64,000 nt of DNA from contig NZ_JABEPR010000003.1 in NCBI RefSeq assembly GCF_013044515.1, forward strand, positions 186,001 to 250,000, written 5' to 3'. The position numbers were made by a program, and so were the translations under genes. The stretch's first letter is position 1; each line of letters starts with the position of its first letter. Positions 25,690 to 36,040 of the stretch are shown here, in pieces. The notes under the pieces are model-generated. The model saw only the letters and a program-made list of their open reading frames with translations. It did not search any database and had not been told where the DNA came from. The DNA comes from Sphingomonas sp. ID1715. GTDB taxonomy: Bacteria; Pseudomonadota; Alphaproteobacteria; Sphingomonadales; Sphingomonadaceae.

Positions 25690-28436
25690 GCAGCGGCGCG
25701 CTGCGCGGCTTCGCCTTCCGCAGCCTCGAGCAGGCGCTTTTCGAGCGGCTTGAGGCGGGCCGTCGCGGTGATCTTCTCGCCCAGCAAGTCGGTGACGTAG
25801 AAGGTATCGACGGCGCGCTCGCCATAAGTGGCGATGTGCGCGGAGTGGATCGTCACCTTGGACTGGAACAGCGCATAAGCGAGCGCATAGAGGAGCGCCG
25901 GCCGGTCGCGCGCATTCACTTCGATGACGGTGAAACGGTTGGACGCGCGATTGTCGATCAGCACGTTGGCGGCGATCGGGAAGGCGTCGGCACGGGGGCG
26001 CTGCAGCGGCTTGGCGGACAGCCGCTCGGTCAGGGCGCTGCGATTGACGAGCGCCTCTTCGATGCTGGTCTTGAGCCGCCTGAGGCGAGCGTCGTCGTCG
26101 AATGGACCGCCGAACGGGTCCTGGACAAGAAAATTGTCGAGCGCCATGCCGTCCCGCGTGGTGTGGATGCGCGCGTCGATGATGCTGCCGCCGGCAAGGT
26201 GGATGGCACCGGCAATGCGGTAGAACAGGCCAGGATGGTCGCTCGCGTAAATAGTGACGAGCGTGGCACCGCGCTCGCGATCGGGTGCGGCGTCGATCCG
26301 CAATCCTTCCGACCTCGCCGCGTCGACGGAACGCGCATTGCGTTCCAGCACGTCGACCGGCTCCGCGATCCAATAGGGCTCGGGCAACCGCTTGGCATAA
26401 CGGGCAAAACGCGCCTCTTCCCATTTCAGCCTGGCGCGCAGCTCCTGCTGCTTTCCCTCGATCCGCTCCTTGCGTCCGGTCTGCTTGTGACCGAGGCGCA
26501 GCACTTCCTCTGCGCCGTCGAACAGGTCGCCGAGCAGCTGTCGCTTCCAGCCGTTCCAGACGCCGGGCCCGACCGCCCGGATGTCGACGATGGTGAGGAC
26601 GAGCAGCAGCTTCAGCCGCTCAGGACTCTGCACCGCTTCGGCAAAGTCGAGGATGGTCTTGAAGTCGGACAGGTCGCGCTTGAAGGCCGTTGCCGACATC
26701 AACAGGTGATAGCGTACCAGCCAGGCGACCGTCTCGGTTTCGGCCGGGGAGAGGCCGAGCCGCGGACAGAGCGACTGCGCGACCTCGGCGCCCAGCACAC
26801 TGTGATCGCCGCCCCGCCCCTTGGCGATGTCATGCAGCAGCACGGCGACGTAGAGCACGCGGCGCGAGACGATCTGGCGGATCACCGCCGTCGCGATCGG
26901 ATGCTCGTCCTTGAGTGCGCCGCCGTCGATCCGGGCGAGCAGGCCGATCGCGCGGATCGTGTGCTCGTCGACCGTATAATGGTGGTACATGTCGAACTGC
27001 GTCTGGGCGACGACGCGGCCAAAGTCCGGCACGAAGCGGCCGAACACGCCTGCCTCGTTCATCCAGCGCAGCACCGTCTCGGGGTCGCGCGGTGACGTCA
27101 GGACGTCAAGAAAGAGCGCGTTGGCGCGCGGATTGGATCGCACCTTGGCATCGATCAGCCGCGCATCACGCCGCGCGCTGCGCACTGCGGCCGGGTGGAG
27201 TTCGAGGCCGTGCTTGTCGGCCAGCGCGAACATCTCGATCAGCCGCACCGGATCCTGCTCGAGGAAATCCTCGGACGGTAGGGCGAGCCGGCCGCGCACC
27301 AGCTTGAAGCCGTTGAGCTTGCGCGGGCGGCGCGGAATGGCGGCGAGGGTGAAGCGGCGGCCGCGGCTGGCGAATTGCTCGTCGAGATGGGCGAGGAACA
27401 GGCCGGTCAGGTCGCCGACCGTCTTCGCCTGCAGGAAATAGTAATGCATGAAGCGCTCGACGGCCGATTTGCCGGGCCGGGTCGCATATTGCATGCGTTC
27501 GGCGATCTCGCGCTGGTAATCGAAAGTGAGTCGCTCTTCGGCGCGCCCCGCGATCATGTGCAGATGGCAGCGCACGGCCCATAGGAAATTCTCTGCGCGC
27601 TGGAACTGGTGCAGTTCCTCGCGGGTCAGGAGGCCTGCATCGACGAGCCCCGCCACCGAATCGACCCGGTGCACATATTTGCCGATCCAGAAGAGCGTGT
27701 GCAGGTCGCGAAGTCCGCCTTTGCCCTCTTTGACATTGGGCTCGACCACATAGCGACTGTCGCCCATGCGCCGGTGCCGCTCGTTGCGCTCCTCGAGCTT
27801 GGCCGCGACGAAGTCCCGGTCAGTGCCAGCGACGACCTCGCGGCGAAAGCGCTGGGCGGCTTCGTCGTTGAGCGCGGCATCGCCCCAGACGAACCGCGCT
27901 TCCAGCAGGGCCGTGCGGATGGTGAGATCGGACTTCGCCATGCGCACCATGTCGTCGAGCGAACGGCTGGAGTGGCCGACCTTCAGCCCCAGGTCCCAGA
28001 GCGTGTAGAGCAGCGACTCGATCACCTGCTCCGCCCAGCCGGTCTGCTTCCACGGGGTGAGAAACGCGATGTCGACGTCCGAATGCGGGGCCATCTCGCC
28101 GCGACCGTAACCGCCGACGGCCATCAGCGCGATGCGCTCGCCGGCCGTGGGGTTGCTCACGGGATAAAGCCGCTCGGTCGTGAAATCATAGGCGAGGCGG
28201 ATAATCTGATCGATCAGGAAGGCCTGCGCGCCCGCCGCCTCGAGCCCGCGCGAGGGGTTGAGCAGCAGGCGATCGGCGATCTGGGCGCGGCCCTGATCCA
28301 ACGCGACCTTCAGCAGGGCGACGAGCTGCTGCCGCAGTGCGACGGGATTGCCCTGCAGCCGGTCGATCTCCTCGGCCACGGCACGGCGGTCGATGATCGC
28401 ACGGCGATGAGGCACGGAGTCGATGCGGCTGGCCAT
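25686..28436 (-). CDS. glnD: [Protein-PII] uridylyltransferase / uridylyl-removing enzyme
   Basis: 916 residues. The nucleotidyltransferase domain shows GGYGRGEMAPHSDVDIAFL near residue 112, an HD domain has LLHDIAKGRGGDHS near residue 540, and two ACT domains close the protein (TIYASDHPGLFYRIAGAI and EVNARDRPALLYALAYALF). GlnD senses glutamine and uridylylates or deuridylylates PII proteins, steering nitrogen assimilation. Length and order of domains are normal. No PII gene is in the window. Confidence 0.97.
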   Translation of the reverse strand: MASRIDSVPHRRAIIDRRAVAEEIDRLQGNPVALRQQLVALLKVALDQGRAQIADRLLLNPSRGLEAAGAQAFLIDQIIRLAYDFTTERLYPVSNPTAGERIALMAVGGYGRGEMAPHSDVDIAFLTPWKQTGWAEQVIESLLYTLWDLGLKVGHSSRSLDDMVRMAKSDLTIRTALLEARFVWGDAALNDEAAQRFRREVVAGTDRDFVAAKLEERNERHRRMGDSRYVVEPNVKEGKGGLRDLHTLFWIGKYVHRVDSVAGLVDAGLLTREELHQFQRAENFLWAVRCHLHMIAGRAEERLTFDYQREIAERMQYATRPGKSAVERFMHYYFLQAKTVGDLTGLFLAHLDEQFASRGRRFTLAAIPRRPRKLNGFKLVRGRLALPSEDFLEQDPVRLIEMFALADKHGLELHPAAVRSARRDARLIDAKVRSNPRANALFLDVLTSPRDPETVLRWMNEAGVFGRFVPDFGRVVAQTQFDMYHHYTVDEHTIRAIGLLARIDGGALKDEHPIATAVIRQIVSRRVLYVAVLLHDIAKGRGGDHSVLGAEVAQSLCPRLGLSPAETETVAWLVRYHLLMSATAFKRDLSDFKTILDFAEAVQSPERLKLLLVLTIVDIRAVGPGVWNGWKRQLLGDLFDGAEEVLRLGHKQTGRKERIEGKQQELRARLKWEEARFARYAKRLPEPYWIAEPVDVLERNARSVDAARSEGLRIDAAPDRERGATLVTIYASDHPGLFYRIAGAIHLAGGSIIDARIHTTRDGMALDNFLVQDPFGGPFDDDARLRRLKTSIEEALVNRSALTERLSAKPLQRPRADAFPIAANVLIDNRASNRFTVIEVNARDRPALLYALAYALFQSKVTIHSAHIATYGERAVDTFYVTDLLGEKITATARLKPLEKRLLEAAEGEAAQRAAA

Positions 28437-28484
28437 CGGCCCTACATAGGCGTGGCCAGCCGCAACGTCATCAAGACGCTGATG

Positions 28485-29324
28485 CTAGGCGAGCGTGCCC
28501 CGGATGAAGGCGAGCAGGTCCGGATTGATGATGTCCGGGTGCGTCGTGCACAGGCCGTGGGGAAGGCCCGCATAGGTTTTGAGCGTGCCATTCTTCAGCA
28601 GCTTGGCGGAAAGCGGCGCGGAGTCCGCGTAGGGCACGATCTGGTCGTCGTCGCCGTGCATGACGAGCACGGGTAGCTCGATCGACCGCAGGTCTTCGGT
28701 AAAGTCGGTCTCCGAAAAGGCCTTGATGCAGTCGAGATGCGCCTTAGCGCCGCCCATCATCCCTTGCCGCCACCAGTTCCAGATCACGCCCTGATCGACC
28801 TTCGCCCCCGGACGGTTGTAGCCGTAAAAGGGGCCCGACGGCACATCCAGGAAGAACTGGGCGCGGTTCGCGAGCAACGCCGCGCGGAACGAGTCGAAGA
28901 CCTCAAGCGGCAAGCCGCCGGGATTTGCTTCGGTCTTCAGCATCAGCGGCGGGACGGCACCGATGATCACGGCCTTGGCGACCCGGCCAGCCTCCGCGCG
29001 CGCAACATAGCGGACGACCTCGCCGCCCCCGGTCGAATGGCCGATATGGACAGCGTCACGTAGATCGAGCGCCGACGCCAGTGCCGCGACATCCGCGGCA
29101 TAGGTGTCCATGTCGTTGCCGGTCCAGCTCTGGCTCGAACGGCCGTGACCGCGGCGGTCGTGCGCGATCACGCGGAACCCTTCGGCGAGGAAGAACAGCA
29201 TCTGATTGTCCCAGTCGTCGGCGCTGAGCGGCCAGCCATGGTGAAACACCAGAGGCTGGGCATCCTTCGGGCCCCAATCTTTGAACCAGATGCTCGTGCC
29301 GTCCGCGGTCGTGATGGTTTCCAT
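28485..29324 (-). CDS. Alpha/beta hydrolase, non-heme chloroperoxidase-like
   Basis: 279 residues from the ATG at 29324, which has GAGAGG seven bases upstream. HHGWPLS is the oxyanion-hole segment, [12 protein letters not shown] (near residue 95) carries the nucleophile Ser, [12 protein letters not shown] the acid and GLPHGL the catalytic His. The YGYNRPGA and GPFYGYN region is typical of the cofactor-free haloperoxidase/perhydrolase group, which are esterases in practice. There is no signal peptide. It is divergent from the GNAT gene. Confidence 0.88.
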   Translation of the reverse strand: METITTADGTSIWFKDWGPKDAQPLVFHHGWPLSADDWDNQMLFFLAEGFRVIAHDRRGHGRSSQSWTGNDMDTYAADVAALASALDLRDAVHIGHSTGGGEVVRYVARAEAGRVAKAVIIGAVPPLMLKTEANPGGLPLEVFDSFRAALLANRAQFFLDVPSGPFYGYNRPGAKVDQGVIWNWWRQGMMGGAKAHLDCIKAFSETDFTEDLRSIELPVLVMHGDDDQIVPYADSAPLSAKLLKNGTLKTYAGLPHGLCTTHPDIINPDLLAFIRGTLA

Positions 29325-29430
29325 TGCCGAACCTCTCGTGAGTCGTTGCTGCACCGAAACCCTATCAGTCGAAGCAGGTCATGACAGCGCCATGTTGCAG
29401 CGCGGTGGCGCCGCCGCCTAGACTTCAAGA

Positions 29431-30129
29431 ATGGACGACACGCTTCTCGACCGGCCCGTGTGGCATGCGCTGACCAGCCGCCAAGCCGGGCTCGCTGTCA
29501 GCGACGGGCAGGCACGGCGCTATCGGCCCGACATCAACGTGTTTGCAGCGGGCGCGGAGTATGACGCCGCAACGCTCGCCAGCCTGGGCACACTGGCGCA
29601 GATGGGCGAGACGATGGTGATCATCGAGGGGGACGCCGCGCCGCCGGTCCCGGGAACGCGCGTGGATCGCGTGCGACTGGTGAACCAGATGGTATGGGAC
29701 GGCAGGGCTTCACCTCCCTCAGACTTTGCGCATCAGCCGCTTGGCGATGCCGATGCAGGCGAGATGCTGGCACTGGCCACGCTGACCGCTCCGGGTCCGT
29801 TCAGCGCCGCCACCCATCTCATGGGCGACTTCATCGGCGTGCGGGATGGAGGGCAGCTGGCCGCGATGGCCGGCCAACGCTTCCGGCTCCCCGGCTATGC
29901 CGAAGTGAGCGCCGTCTGCACGCATCCGGACCATCGCGGCAAAGGCCATGCGGGCAAGCTGATGCAGGTCCTGATCGCCCGCATCCTGGCCGAGGGCGAC
30001 ACGCCGTTTCTGCACACTTACCCGGATAATGCAGGCGCAATTCGCCTCTATGAAACGCTCGGCTTCCGCTTCCGCCGGGCGCTTACCGCAACGTTCCTGT
30101 CGGCTGATTCTCCATCGCGAGAGATTTGA
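29431..30129 (+). CDS. GNAT family N-acetyltransferase
   Basis: 232 residues. The C-terminal half has the acetyl-CoA motif [21 protein letters not shown], preceded by the strand [19 protein letters not shown] and followed by [22 protein letters not shown], the motif B with the Asn and Tyr. The N-terminal half is less conserved, as in the two-domain GNATs. The substrate is unknown. Its last 47 bases overlap the 3' end of mutS on the other strand. Confidence 0.88.
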   Translation: MDDTLLDRPVWHALTSRQAGLAVSDGQARRYRPDINVFAAGAEYDAATLASLGTLAQMGETMVIIEGDAAPPVPGTRVDRVRLVNQMVWDGRASPPSDFAHQPLGDADAGEMLALATLTAPGPFSAATHLMGDFIGVRDGGQLAAMAGQRFRLPGYAEVSAVCTHPDHRGKGHAGKLMQVLIARILAEGDTPFLHTYPDNAGAIRLYETLGFRFRRALTATFLSADSPSREI

Positions 30130-32692
30130 GACGGTAAAGAGTCTCCAGCGCCTCTCTGGGGGTAAGCGAGTCGACGTCCAGCGCTTCGACTTCGGCGCGG
30201 ATCGCGTCACATTGCGCTTCCTCCGCCTGCGCGGTGGCGGCGAACAGTGGCAGGTCGTCAAGCCCTGCGGCAATGCCGCCGGTCTTCTCGCGCCCCGATT
30301 CCAGCCGCTTCAGCACCTCGCGCGCGCGGGCAAGGACGGGCTGCGGCAAGCCGGCAAGCTTGGCCACGGCCAGGCCATAGCTACGATCGGCGGCGCCGTC
30401 CGCCAGCTCATGCAGCAGCACGAGATCGCCCTTCCATTCGCGCGCGCGCACGTGATGGAGCGATAGCGCATCGAGCTTGCCGGCCAGCCGCGTCAGCTCG
30501 TGATAATGGGTCGCGAATAGGCAGCGGCAACGATTGCCTTCATGCACCGCCTCGACCACCGCCCAGGCGATGGCGAGCCCGTCATAGGTCGAAGTGCCGC
30601 GGCCGACTTCGTCGAGGATCACGAAGCTGTTCGGCGTCGCCTGGGCAAGGATGGCGGCGGTCTCGACCATTTCGACCATGAAGGTCGACCTGCCCCGCGC
30701 GAGATTGTCCGATGCACCGACGCGGCTGAACAGCCGGTCCACCAGGCCGAGGGTGGCGCTCGCCGCCGGGACATAGCTGCCGGCCTGGGCGAGCACGCAG
30801 ATCAGCGCGTTCTGACGGAGGAAGGTCGATTTGCCGCCCATGTTCGGGCCAGTGACGAGCCACAGGCGGGACTCTTCCGACAGGCGGCAATCATTGGCGA
30901 CGAACCGCCCGCCGCCCTTCGCGACCGCAGCTTCGACGACGGGATGGCGACCGGCGTCGATCTCGAGACAGGGATAGTCGACCAGAGCTGGACGACACCA
31001 GCCGCCTTCGATCGCGCGTTCGGCCGACCCTGCCGCCACGTCGAGGCGCGCGATGGCATCGGCGGCGGCAGCAATCGCATCGCGCCGGGCGAGCGCCTGT
31101 GCCGTCAGGTTCTCGAGATGCGCGGCTTCGGCAGCAAGTGCGTGCGCGCCGGCTTGCGTGACCCGGAGCGCCTGTTCGTGCAGTTCCGGCGCGTTGAAGC
31201 GGATGACACCGGCGAGGCTCTGGCGATGGGTGAAACCGGAGTCCGGCGCCATCAGTCTGTCGGCACTGCGCGCCGGCACTTCGACATGGTAGCCGAGCAC
31301 GCCATTGTGGCGGATCTTGAGCGTCGCGATGCCGGTCTGCTCGCGATAACGGGCCTCGAGCGCGGCGATTGCCCGCCGTCCCTCGCCGCCCAGGCTGCGC
31401 AGCTCGTCAAGCGCCGCGTCATAGCCTTCGGCGATATAGCCGCCCTGGCTCGCATCCAGCGGTGGGCTCGGGACCAGTGCACGGCTTAGCAGATCGACCA
31501 GCTCGGCATGACCCTGCAGCGCCGGGAGCAGTTCGGCTAGGAGCGTCGGCGGCTGATCGATGCGGGCGAGCCGGTCATGCAGGCTGCGCGCCTCCGTAAG
31601 TCCGTCGCGCAGCTGGGCCAGATCGCGCGGTCCCCCGCGGCCGGCGACCAGCCGTCCCAGTGCGCGGCCGATGTCTGGCATCGCGCGGAGCGCAGCGCGT
31701 GTCGCATGGCGCAGGCCTTCGTCATGGAAGAGGTCGACCAAGTCGAGCCGCGCCTGGATCGCCGCGCGCCCGGTCAGCGGCGCACCAAGATCGGCCCCGA
31801 GGAGGCGCGCGCCGGCGCCAGTGACGGTACGGTCGATGCAGTCGAGCAGGCTGCCGGCCCGGCCCCCGCCCTGCGCCTGGGTGAGTTCGAGGCTTTCGCG
31901 CGTCGCCGCGTCGATCAACATGTGCGCGGCGGGTGATCGCTGCTGCGGGCGCCGCAGGAAGGGGAGCGCGCCCTTGCCGACATGCTCCAGATACGCGACC
32001 AGCCCACCGGCAGCGGCGACACCCGCCCGCCCGAAGCCGCCGAGTCCATCGAGCGTCGCCACCTCGAACAGCTCGCAGATACGCCGTTCCGCTGCGCCGC
32101 TGTCGAAGCTCGTGCGGGAACGCTCGACACAGTCGCAGCGGCTCCACCCCTCGGGCGCGATCACCTCCGCCGCGGCATAATGGGCGAGTTCGGCGTCCAG
32201 CAGCTCCGGCGCCACCTCCGCAATCTCGAAGCGGCCGGTCGAAATGTCGGCTGCGGCAAGACCGAGCGTGCCGCCGACTTCCGCCAGCGCGACCAGCCAA
32301 TTGGAGCGGCGCGCGTCGAGCAGCGTCTCTTCGGTCAGCGTGCCGGCCGTGACGAAACGTACGATCGCACGGTCAACCAGCCCCTTGGATCCGCGCGCCT
32401 TCGCCTCCGCAGGAGACTCGGTCTGCTCGGCGATTGCGACTCGGTGCCCGGCCTTGATCAGGCGGGCGAGGTAGCTTTCTGCGGCGTGGATCGGCACGCC
32501 GCACATTGGAATGGGGGCGCCGTCGTGCTCCCCGCGAGCGGTCAGCGCGATGTCGAGCGTCGCCGCGGCCGCCTTCGCATCGTCGAAGAACAGCTCGAAA
32601 AAGTCACCCATGCGATAAAAGAGCAGGCAATCGCCGGCTTCCGCCTTGAGGCGCAGATATTGCGCCATCATCGGCGTGGGAGCGCTGGACAT
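30083..32692 (-). CDS. mutS: DNA mismatch repair protein MutS
   Basis: 869 residues from the ATG at 32692 ([16 protein letters not shown]); longer starts lack homology. [14 protein letters not shown] holds the Phe-x-Glu that wedges into mismatches. The ATPase has [14 protein letters not shown] (Walker A), [18 protein letters not shown] (Walker B and the signature loop) and ATHYHELT. The order of mismatch-binding, connector, core/clamp and ATPase domains is complete. It is divergent from the polyketide synthase gene and overlaps GNAT tail to tail. Confidence 0.97.
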   Translation of the reverse strand: MSSAPTPMMAQYLRLKAEAGDCLLFYRMGDFFELFFDDAKAAAATLDIALTARGEHDGAPIPMCGVPIHAAESYLARLIKAGHRVAIAEQTESPAEAKARGSKGLVDRAIVRFVTAGTLTEETLLDARRSNWLVALAEVGGTLGLAAADISTGRFEIAEVAPELLDAELAHYAAAEVIAPEGWSRCDCVERSRTSFDSGAAERRICELFEVATLDGLGGFGRAGVAAAGGLVAYLEHVGKGALPFLRRPQQRSPAAHMLIDAATRESLELTQAQGGGRAGSLLDCIDRTVTGAGARLLGADLGAPLTGRAAIQARLDLVDLFHDEGLRHATRAALRAMPDIGRALGRLVAGRGGPRDLAQLRDGLTEARSLHDRLARIDQPPTLLAELLPALQGHAELVDLLSRALVPSPPLDASQGGYIAEGYDAALDELRSLGGEGRRAIAALEARYREQTGIATLKIRHNGVLGYHVEVPARSADRLMAPDSGFTHRQSLAGVIRFNAPELHEQALRVTQAGAHALAAEAAHLENLTAQALARRDAIAAAADAIARLDVAAGSAERAIEGGWCRPALVDYPCLEIDAGRHPVVEAAVAKGGGRFVANDCRLSEESRLWLVTGPNMGGKSTFLRQNALICVLAQAGSYVPAASATLGLVDRLFSRVGASDNLARGRSTFMVEMVETAAILAQATPNSFVILDEVGRGTSTYDGLAIAWAVVEAVHEGNRCRCLFATHYHELTRLAGKLDALSLHHVRAREWKGDLVLLHELADGAADRSYGLAVAKLAGLPQPVLARAREVLKRLESGREKTGGIAAGLDDLPLFAATAQAEEAQCDAIRAEVEALDVDSLTPREALETLYRLKSLAMENQPTGTLR

Positions 32693-32774
32693 GGCCGCAG
32701 TTAACCCGGCTGGGGCCGTGTAGCCAACGGGTGCGTTGTGCGGCAGAGTCGCTATCCACAACAAAGAGAGTCGC

Positions 32775-33821
32775 GTGGCCCAGGCCTATCTCAACGCCAT
32801 CGGCACCGCGGTGCCCGAGCAGGACATCCACCAGCCCTTTCTGGACTGGGCGCTCGCCCGCATCGCCGAGCCGCGCGAACGTCGTCTGTTCGAACGGATG
32901 GTCGGCCGCAGCGGCCTCGAACATCGCTGGTCGGTGCTGCCGCCAGCACCGGGCGGCGGCTCCCCGGCCGAGCCCGGCGGCTTCTACGGCCGGGAGACAC
33001 TGCCCGGCACCGCCGAACGCATGCGGCTCTACGGCGAAGTCGCGCCGGCGCTGGCGCTGCGGGCGATCGGCGAGCTGCCGGCCGACCTTCATGACGTCAC
33101 GCATCTGGTGGTCGCGAGCTGCACCGGCTTCGTCGCGCCCGGCGTGGACCAGATCATCGCGCGGCGGCTGGGACTTTCACCCTCGGTCGAGCGGCTGCTG
33201 GTCGGCTATATGGGCTGCTATGCGGCGGTGGTGGCGCTGCGATCAGCGCGGCACATCATCCGGTCCGAGCCGCGTGCGCGGGTGCTGGTGGTGACCGTCG
33301 AGATCTGCTCGCTGCACCTGCACGAGATGGACCAGATCGAGTCGATGCTGGCGGGGCTGCAGTTCGGCGACGGTGCGGCGGCGGCACTGGTCACGGCGGA
33401 AAGTGAGGGATTGGAACTCGGCCAGCTCTTCTCGACAACGCTGCCGGAGTCCGATTCGCTGATCCGCTGGGACATCACCGACCAGGGGTTCGCCATGCAT
33501 TTGTCGGGCGAAGTGCCGGGGCGCATCGGCGCTGCGCTGGCCGACCCAAAAATGCGCGAGACGATCGTCAATGGTGGCGTCGACCAGTGGGCGGTGCATG
33601 CAGGCGGACGGTCGATCCTCGATGCTGTGGAGAATGCGCTGCAACTCCCGCCCGGTGCGCTCGACGACTCGCGCGACGTGCTGCGCCGGTATGGCAACAT
33701 GTCCTCTTCGACGCTGATGTTCGTGCTGCAGCGGCAGCTCGAGCGCGAGATCGAGCATGGCGTCGCCATTGCCTTCGGACCCGGGCTGGCGGCCGAGGGG
33801 TTCCGGTTCCAGAGCGCATGA
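32775..33821 (+). CDS. Type III polyketide synthase
   Basis: 348 residues, the normal size, from a GTG with AAAGAGAG upstream. The chalcone-synthase-like triad is intact: Cys116 in [11 protein letters not shown], His275 in [11 protein letters not shown] and Asn308 in [19 protein letters not shown]-loop equivalent [12 protein letters not shown] is at the C-terminus. The enzyme condenses malonyl-CoA units onto an acyl starter; the methyltransferase and flavoprotein downstream suggest a phenolic lipid or related quinone. The next gene starts on the stop codon. Confidence 0.93.
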   Translation: MAQAYLNAIGTAVPEQDIHQPFLDWALARIAEPRERRLFERMVGRSGLEHRWSVLPPAPGGGSPAEPGGFYGRETLPGTAERMRLYGEVAPALALRAIGELPADLHDVTHLVVASCTGFVAPGVDQIIARRLGLSPSVERLLVGYMGCYAAVVALRSARHIIRSEPRARVLVVTVEICSLHLHEMDQIESMLAGLQFGDGAAAALVTAESEGLELGQLFSTTLPESDSLIRWDITDQGFAMHLSGEVPGRIGAALADPKMRETIVNGGVDQWAVHAGGRSILDAVENALQLPPGALDDSRDVLRRYGNMSSSTLMFVLQRQLEREIEHGVAIAFGPGLAAEGFRFQSA

Positions 33822-34501
33822 GCCTCGCCGTCCGCAGCCAGATGCAAGAGCAGATGGATGCGGACGATCTGTCGCCCGAAATCTACGCCGCCGTGATCGG
33901 CGACCTTGCCAGGGTGAACCGACTGACGCTGGCCGCGCGACCGACGCTGTCGTTCATCCGCCGCGCGACGAACGGCCAAGCCTTTCGCCTGCTCGACGTC
34001 GGCTTCGGCCATGGCGACATGCTGCGCACCATCGCCCGCTGGGCGCGGAAGCGAGGCCGTGAGTGCGAGCTGGTCGGGGTCGACCTCAACCCGCGCAGCG
34101 AGCCCGCCGCGCGCGACGCGACACCGCCGACGCTACCCATCCGCTATGTCACCGGCGACTATGCCGATCTGGCGCATGAGCCATGGGACCTGATCGTCTC
34201 CAGCCTAGTCGCCCACCATATGAGCCATGCGGAGCTGATCGCCTTCACCCGCTTCATGGACGCGCATGCGCGGATGGGTTGGCTGGTCAACGACCTGCAT
34301 CGTCACCGCCTGGCGCATGCCGGCTTTCCGGTCCTCGCCACGCTGATGCGCTGGCACCCGATGGTGAAGGCGGACGGCACGCTTTCCATCGCCCGCTCCT
34401 ATCGCCCCGGCGAATGGGACCCGATCCTGGCCGAGGCCGGCATCACGGCCCGCGTCTACCGCGCCTTCCCCTTTCGCCTGTGCGTCGAACGGATACGCTG
34501 A
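33818..34501 (+). CDS. Class I SAM-dependent methyltransferase of the polyketide operon
   Basis: 227 residues from the ATG overlapping the polyketide synthase stop. LLDVGFGHGDMLRTIA near residue 58 is the SAM-binding motif I, LVGVDLNP the acidic motif II, TGDYADL motif III and PWDLIVSSLVAHHM motif IV. The LVNDLHRHRLAHAGF segment is often seen in methyltransferases paired with type III synthases and UbiH-like oxidoreductases. It likely methylates the polyketide product. The FAD oxidoreductase gene starts 22 bases before its end. Confidence 0.88.
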   Translation: MSLAVRSQMQEQMDADDLSPEIYAAVIGDLARVNRLTLAARPTLSFIRRATNGQAFRLLDVGFGHGDMLRTIARWARKRGRECELVGVDLNPRSEPAARDATPPTLPIRYVTGDYADLAHEPWDLIVSSLVAHHMSHAELIAFTRFMDAHARMGWLVNDLHRHRLAHAGFPVLATLMRWHPMVKADGTLSIARSYRPGEWDPILAEAGITARVYRAFPFRLCVERIR

Positions 34502-35550
34502 TCCTGGGCGGCGGCCCGGCGGGCTCGGCCGCGGCGATCACCCTTGCGAGCGCAGGCGCCCGCCCGCTGGTGATCGAAAGGCAGCGCGAAACCGGCGATG
34601 CGATTTGCGGTGGCTTTCTCAGCTGGCAAAGCCTGGCGGCGCTGGAACGGCTCGGCATCGAGCTCAGCGGGGCGCCGGCGACCGAGGTGCGGCTCTTTGC
34701 GCGCGAAAGCTGGGCGAGAGCGCCTCTGCCGAAGCCGGCACTTGGCGTGTCGCGTCGGCAGCTCGACAGCATCATGCTTGCCCGTGCGGCAGCGACAGGC
34801 GCAGCGGTCGAGCGCGGCATTCTGGCGAAAGAGGCGGAAGGCCAGCAGATCCGTGTGGACGGAGATGTCGTCGCCCCCGAACGGCTGTTGCTGGCAACAG
34901 GCAAGCATGATCTGCGCGGCCTCGCCCGGCCTAAGCCCGCGGACGATCCGGCGCTGGGCTTGCGCGTACGGCTCGGCCCGGCGCCAGCCCTGGCCCGACT
35001 GGTCGAAGGTGCGATCGAACTGCATCTGTTCGATCGCGGCTATGCGGGCCTTGTGCTGCAGGAGGACGGGACCGGCAATCTGTGCCTTGCGGTGCGGAAG
35101 TCGCGGCTGGCCGAACTGGGCAGCCCGGTAGCGTTGCTGCGTGCGATCGGTGACGAAGTGCCCGCGCTTGGCGAACGCCTCGCTTTTCTCGATGGCGCGG
35201 CAACGATCGACGCGATTGCCGCCGTGCCTTATGGCTGGCGCACGGCGGAGACGCTGCCGGGCATCTACCGGCTGGGCGATCAGGCGGGTGTCATCCCGTC
35301 GCTCGCGGGGGAAGGCATGGGTATCGCCATTGCGAGCGGCGTGCTCGCGGCCCGCGCCGTTTTGCGCGGCGGCAGGGCAGAGGATTATCAGCGCCTGCTC
35401 GCGGCCCGCACGCGGCGCCCCATCGCCATTGCGTCGGCCATCCTGTCAGCCGCCGAACGGCCCCTGGGAGCAGCTTCGCTGGTTCGGCTGATGAAGCTTG
35501 CGCCTGGACTGGCTTCGCTGCTCGCCCGGGTGACGCGCGTGGAGCATTGA
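34480..35550 (+). CDS. FAD-dependent oxidoreductase (UbiH/geranylgeranyl-reductase-like) of the polyketide operon
   Basis: 356 residues from the GTG at 34480, which gives [20 protein letters not shown], the dinucleotide-binding GxGxxG start; an open frame extends further up inside the methyltransferase gene but has no homology. [11 protein letters not shown] is a conserved flavoprotein segment, [12 protein letters not shown] the ATG motif, and [22 protein letters not shown] the GD motif that binds FAD ribose. It could hydroxylate an aromatic polyketide or reduce an isoprenoid chain; the setting favours the former. Confidence 0.86.
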   Translation: MRRTDTLILGGGPAGSAAAITLASAGARPLVIERQRETGDAICGGFLSWQSLAALERLGIELSGAPATEVRLFARESWARAPLPKPALGVSRRQLDSIMLARAAATGAAVERGILAKEAEGQQIRVDGDVVAPERLLLATGKHDLRGLARPKPADDPALGLRVRLGPAPALARLVEGAIELHLFDRGYAGLVLQEDGTGNLCLAVRKSRLAELGSPVALLRAIGDEVPALGERLAFLDGAATIDAIAAVPYGWRTAETLPGIYRLGDQAGVIPSLAGEGMGIAIASGVLAARAVLRGGRAEDYQRLLAARTRRPIAIASAILSAAERPLGAASLVRLMKLAPGLASLLARVTRVEH

Positions 35551-35581
35551 AGCGCCGCGCCGGGTCGCCCACATTCCACCC

Positions 35582-35977
35582 ATGGACAAGCTCAACCTCC
35601 CCGAGTCGGAATGGCGCCAGCGGTTGACGCCCCAGCAATATCACGTGCTGCGCGAGGCGGGCACGGAGCGGGCGTTCACCGGTGCACTCTACGACAACAA
35701 GGCCGAAGGCACTTATCGCTGCGCGGCATGTGGCGCCGACCTGTTCCAGAGCGACACCAAATATGACTCCGGATCGGGTTGGCCCAGCTTCACGCATCCG
35801 TTCGCGCCGGGCGCGGTCACCGAGCATGAAGATGCGAGCCATGGCATGCGCCGCGTCGAAGTGCGCTGCGCCCGCTGCGACAGCCATTTGGGCCATGTCT
35901 TTCCCGACGGCCCCGGACCTGAAGGCCTGCGTTATTGCATCAACAGCGTGTCGCTCGATTTCGCTCCGAAAGACTGA
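35582..35977 (+). CDS. msrB: Peptide-methionine (R)-S-oxide reductase
   Basis: 131 residues, the standard MsrB size. Zinc cysteines are in [10 protein letters not shown] and [13 protein letters not shown]; the catalytic Cys is in [21 protein letters not shown]-like motif reads [13 protein letters not shown]. MsrB repairs oxidised methionine (R form). It starts 31 bases after the polyketide operon and may be transcribed with it, but the function is unrelated. Confidence 0.97.
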   Translation: MDKLNLPESEWRQRLTPQQYHVLREAGTERAFTGALYDNKAEGTYRCAACGADLFQSDTKYDSGSGWPSFTHPFAPGAVTEHEDASHGMRRVEVRCARCDSHLGHVFPDGPGPEGLRYCINSVSLDFAPKD

Positions 35978-36040
35978 GGGAGAGCGTTCGCGTTCATCCT
36001 TGTGACAACAAGGGTTAGTCATTAGACCGCCATCATCCCG

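Noticed and set aside
34183-34479. Upstream extension of the FAD oxidoreductase inside the methyltransferase gene.
   Set aside because: The Rossmann GxGxxG motif begins directly after the GTG at 34480, and the extension reads as a methyltransferase shadow frame.
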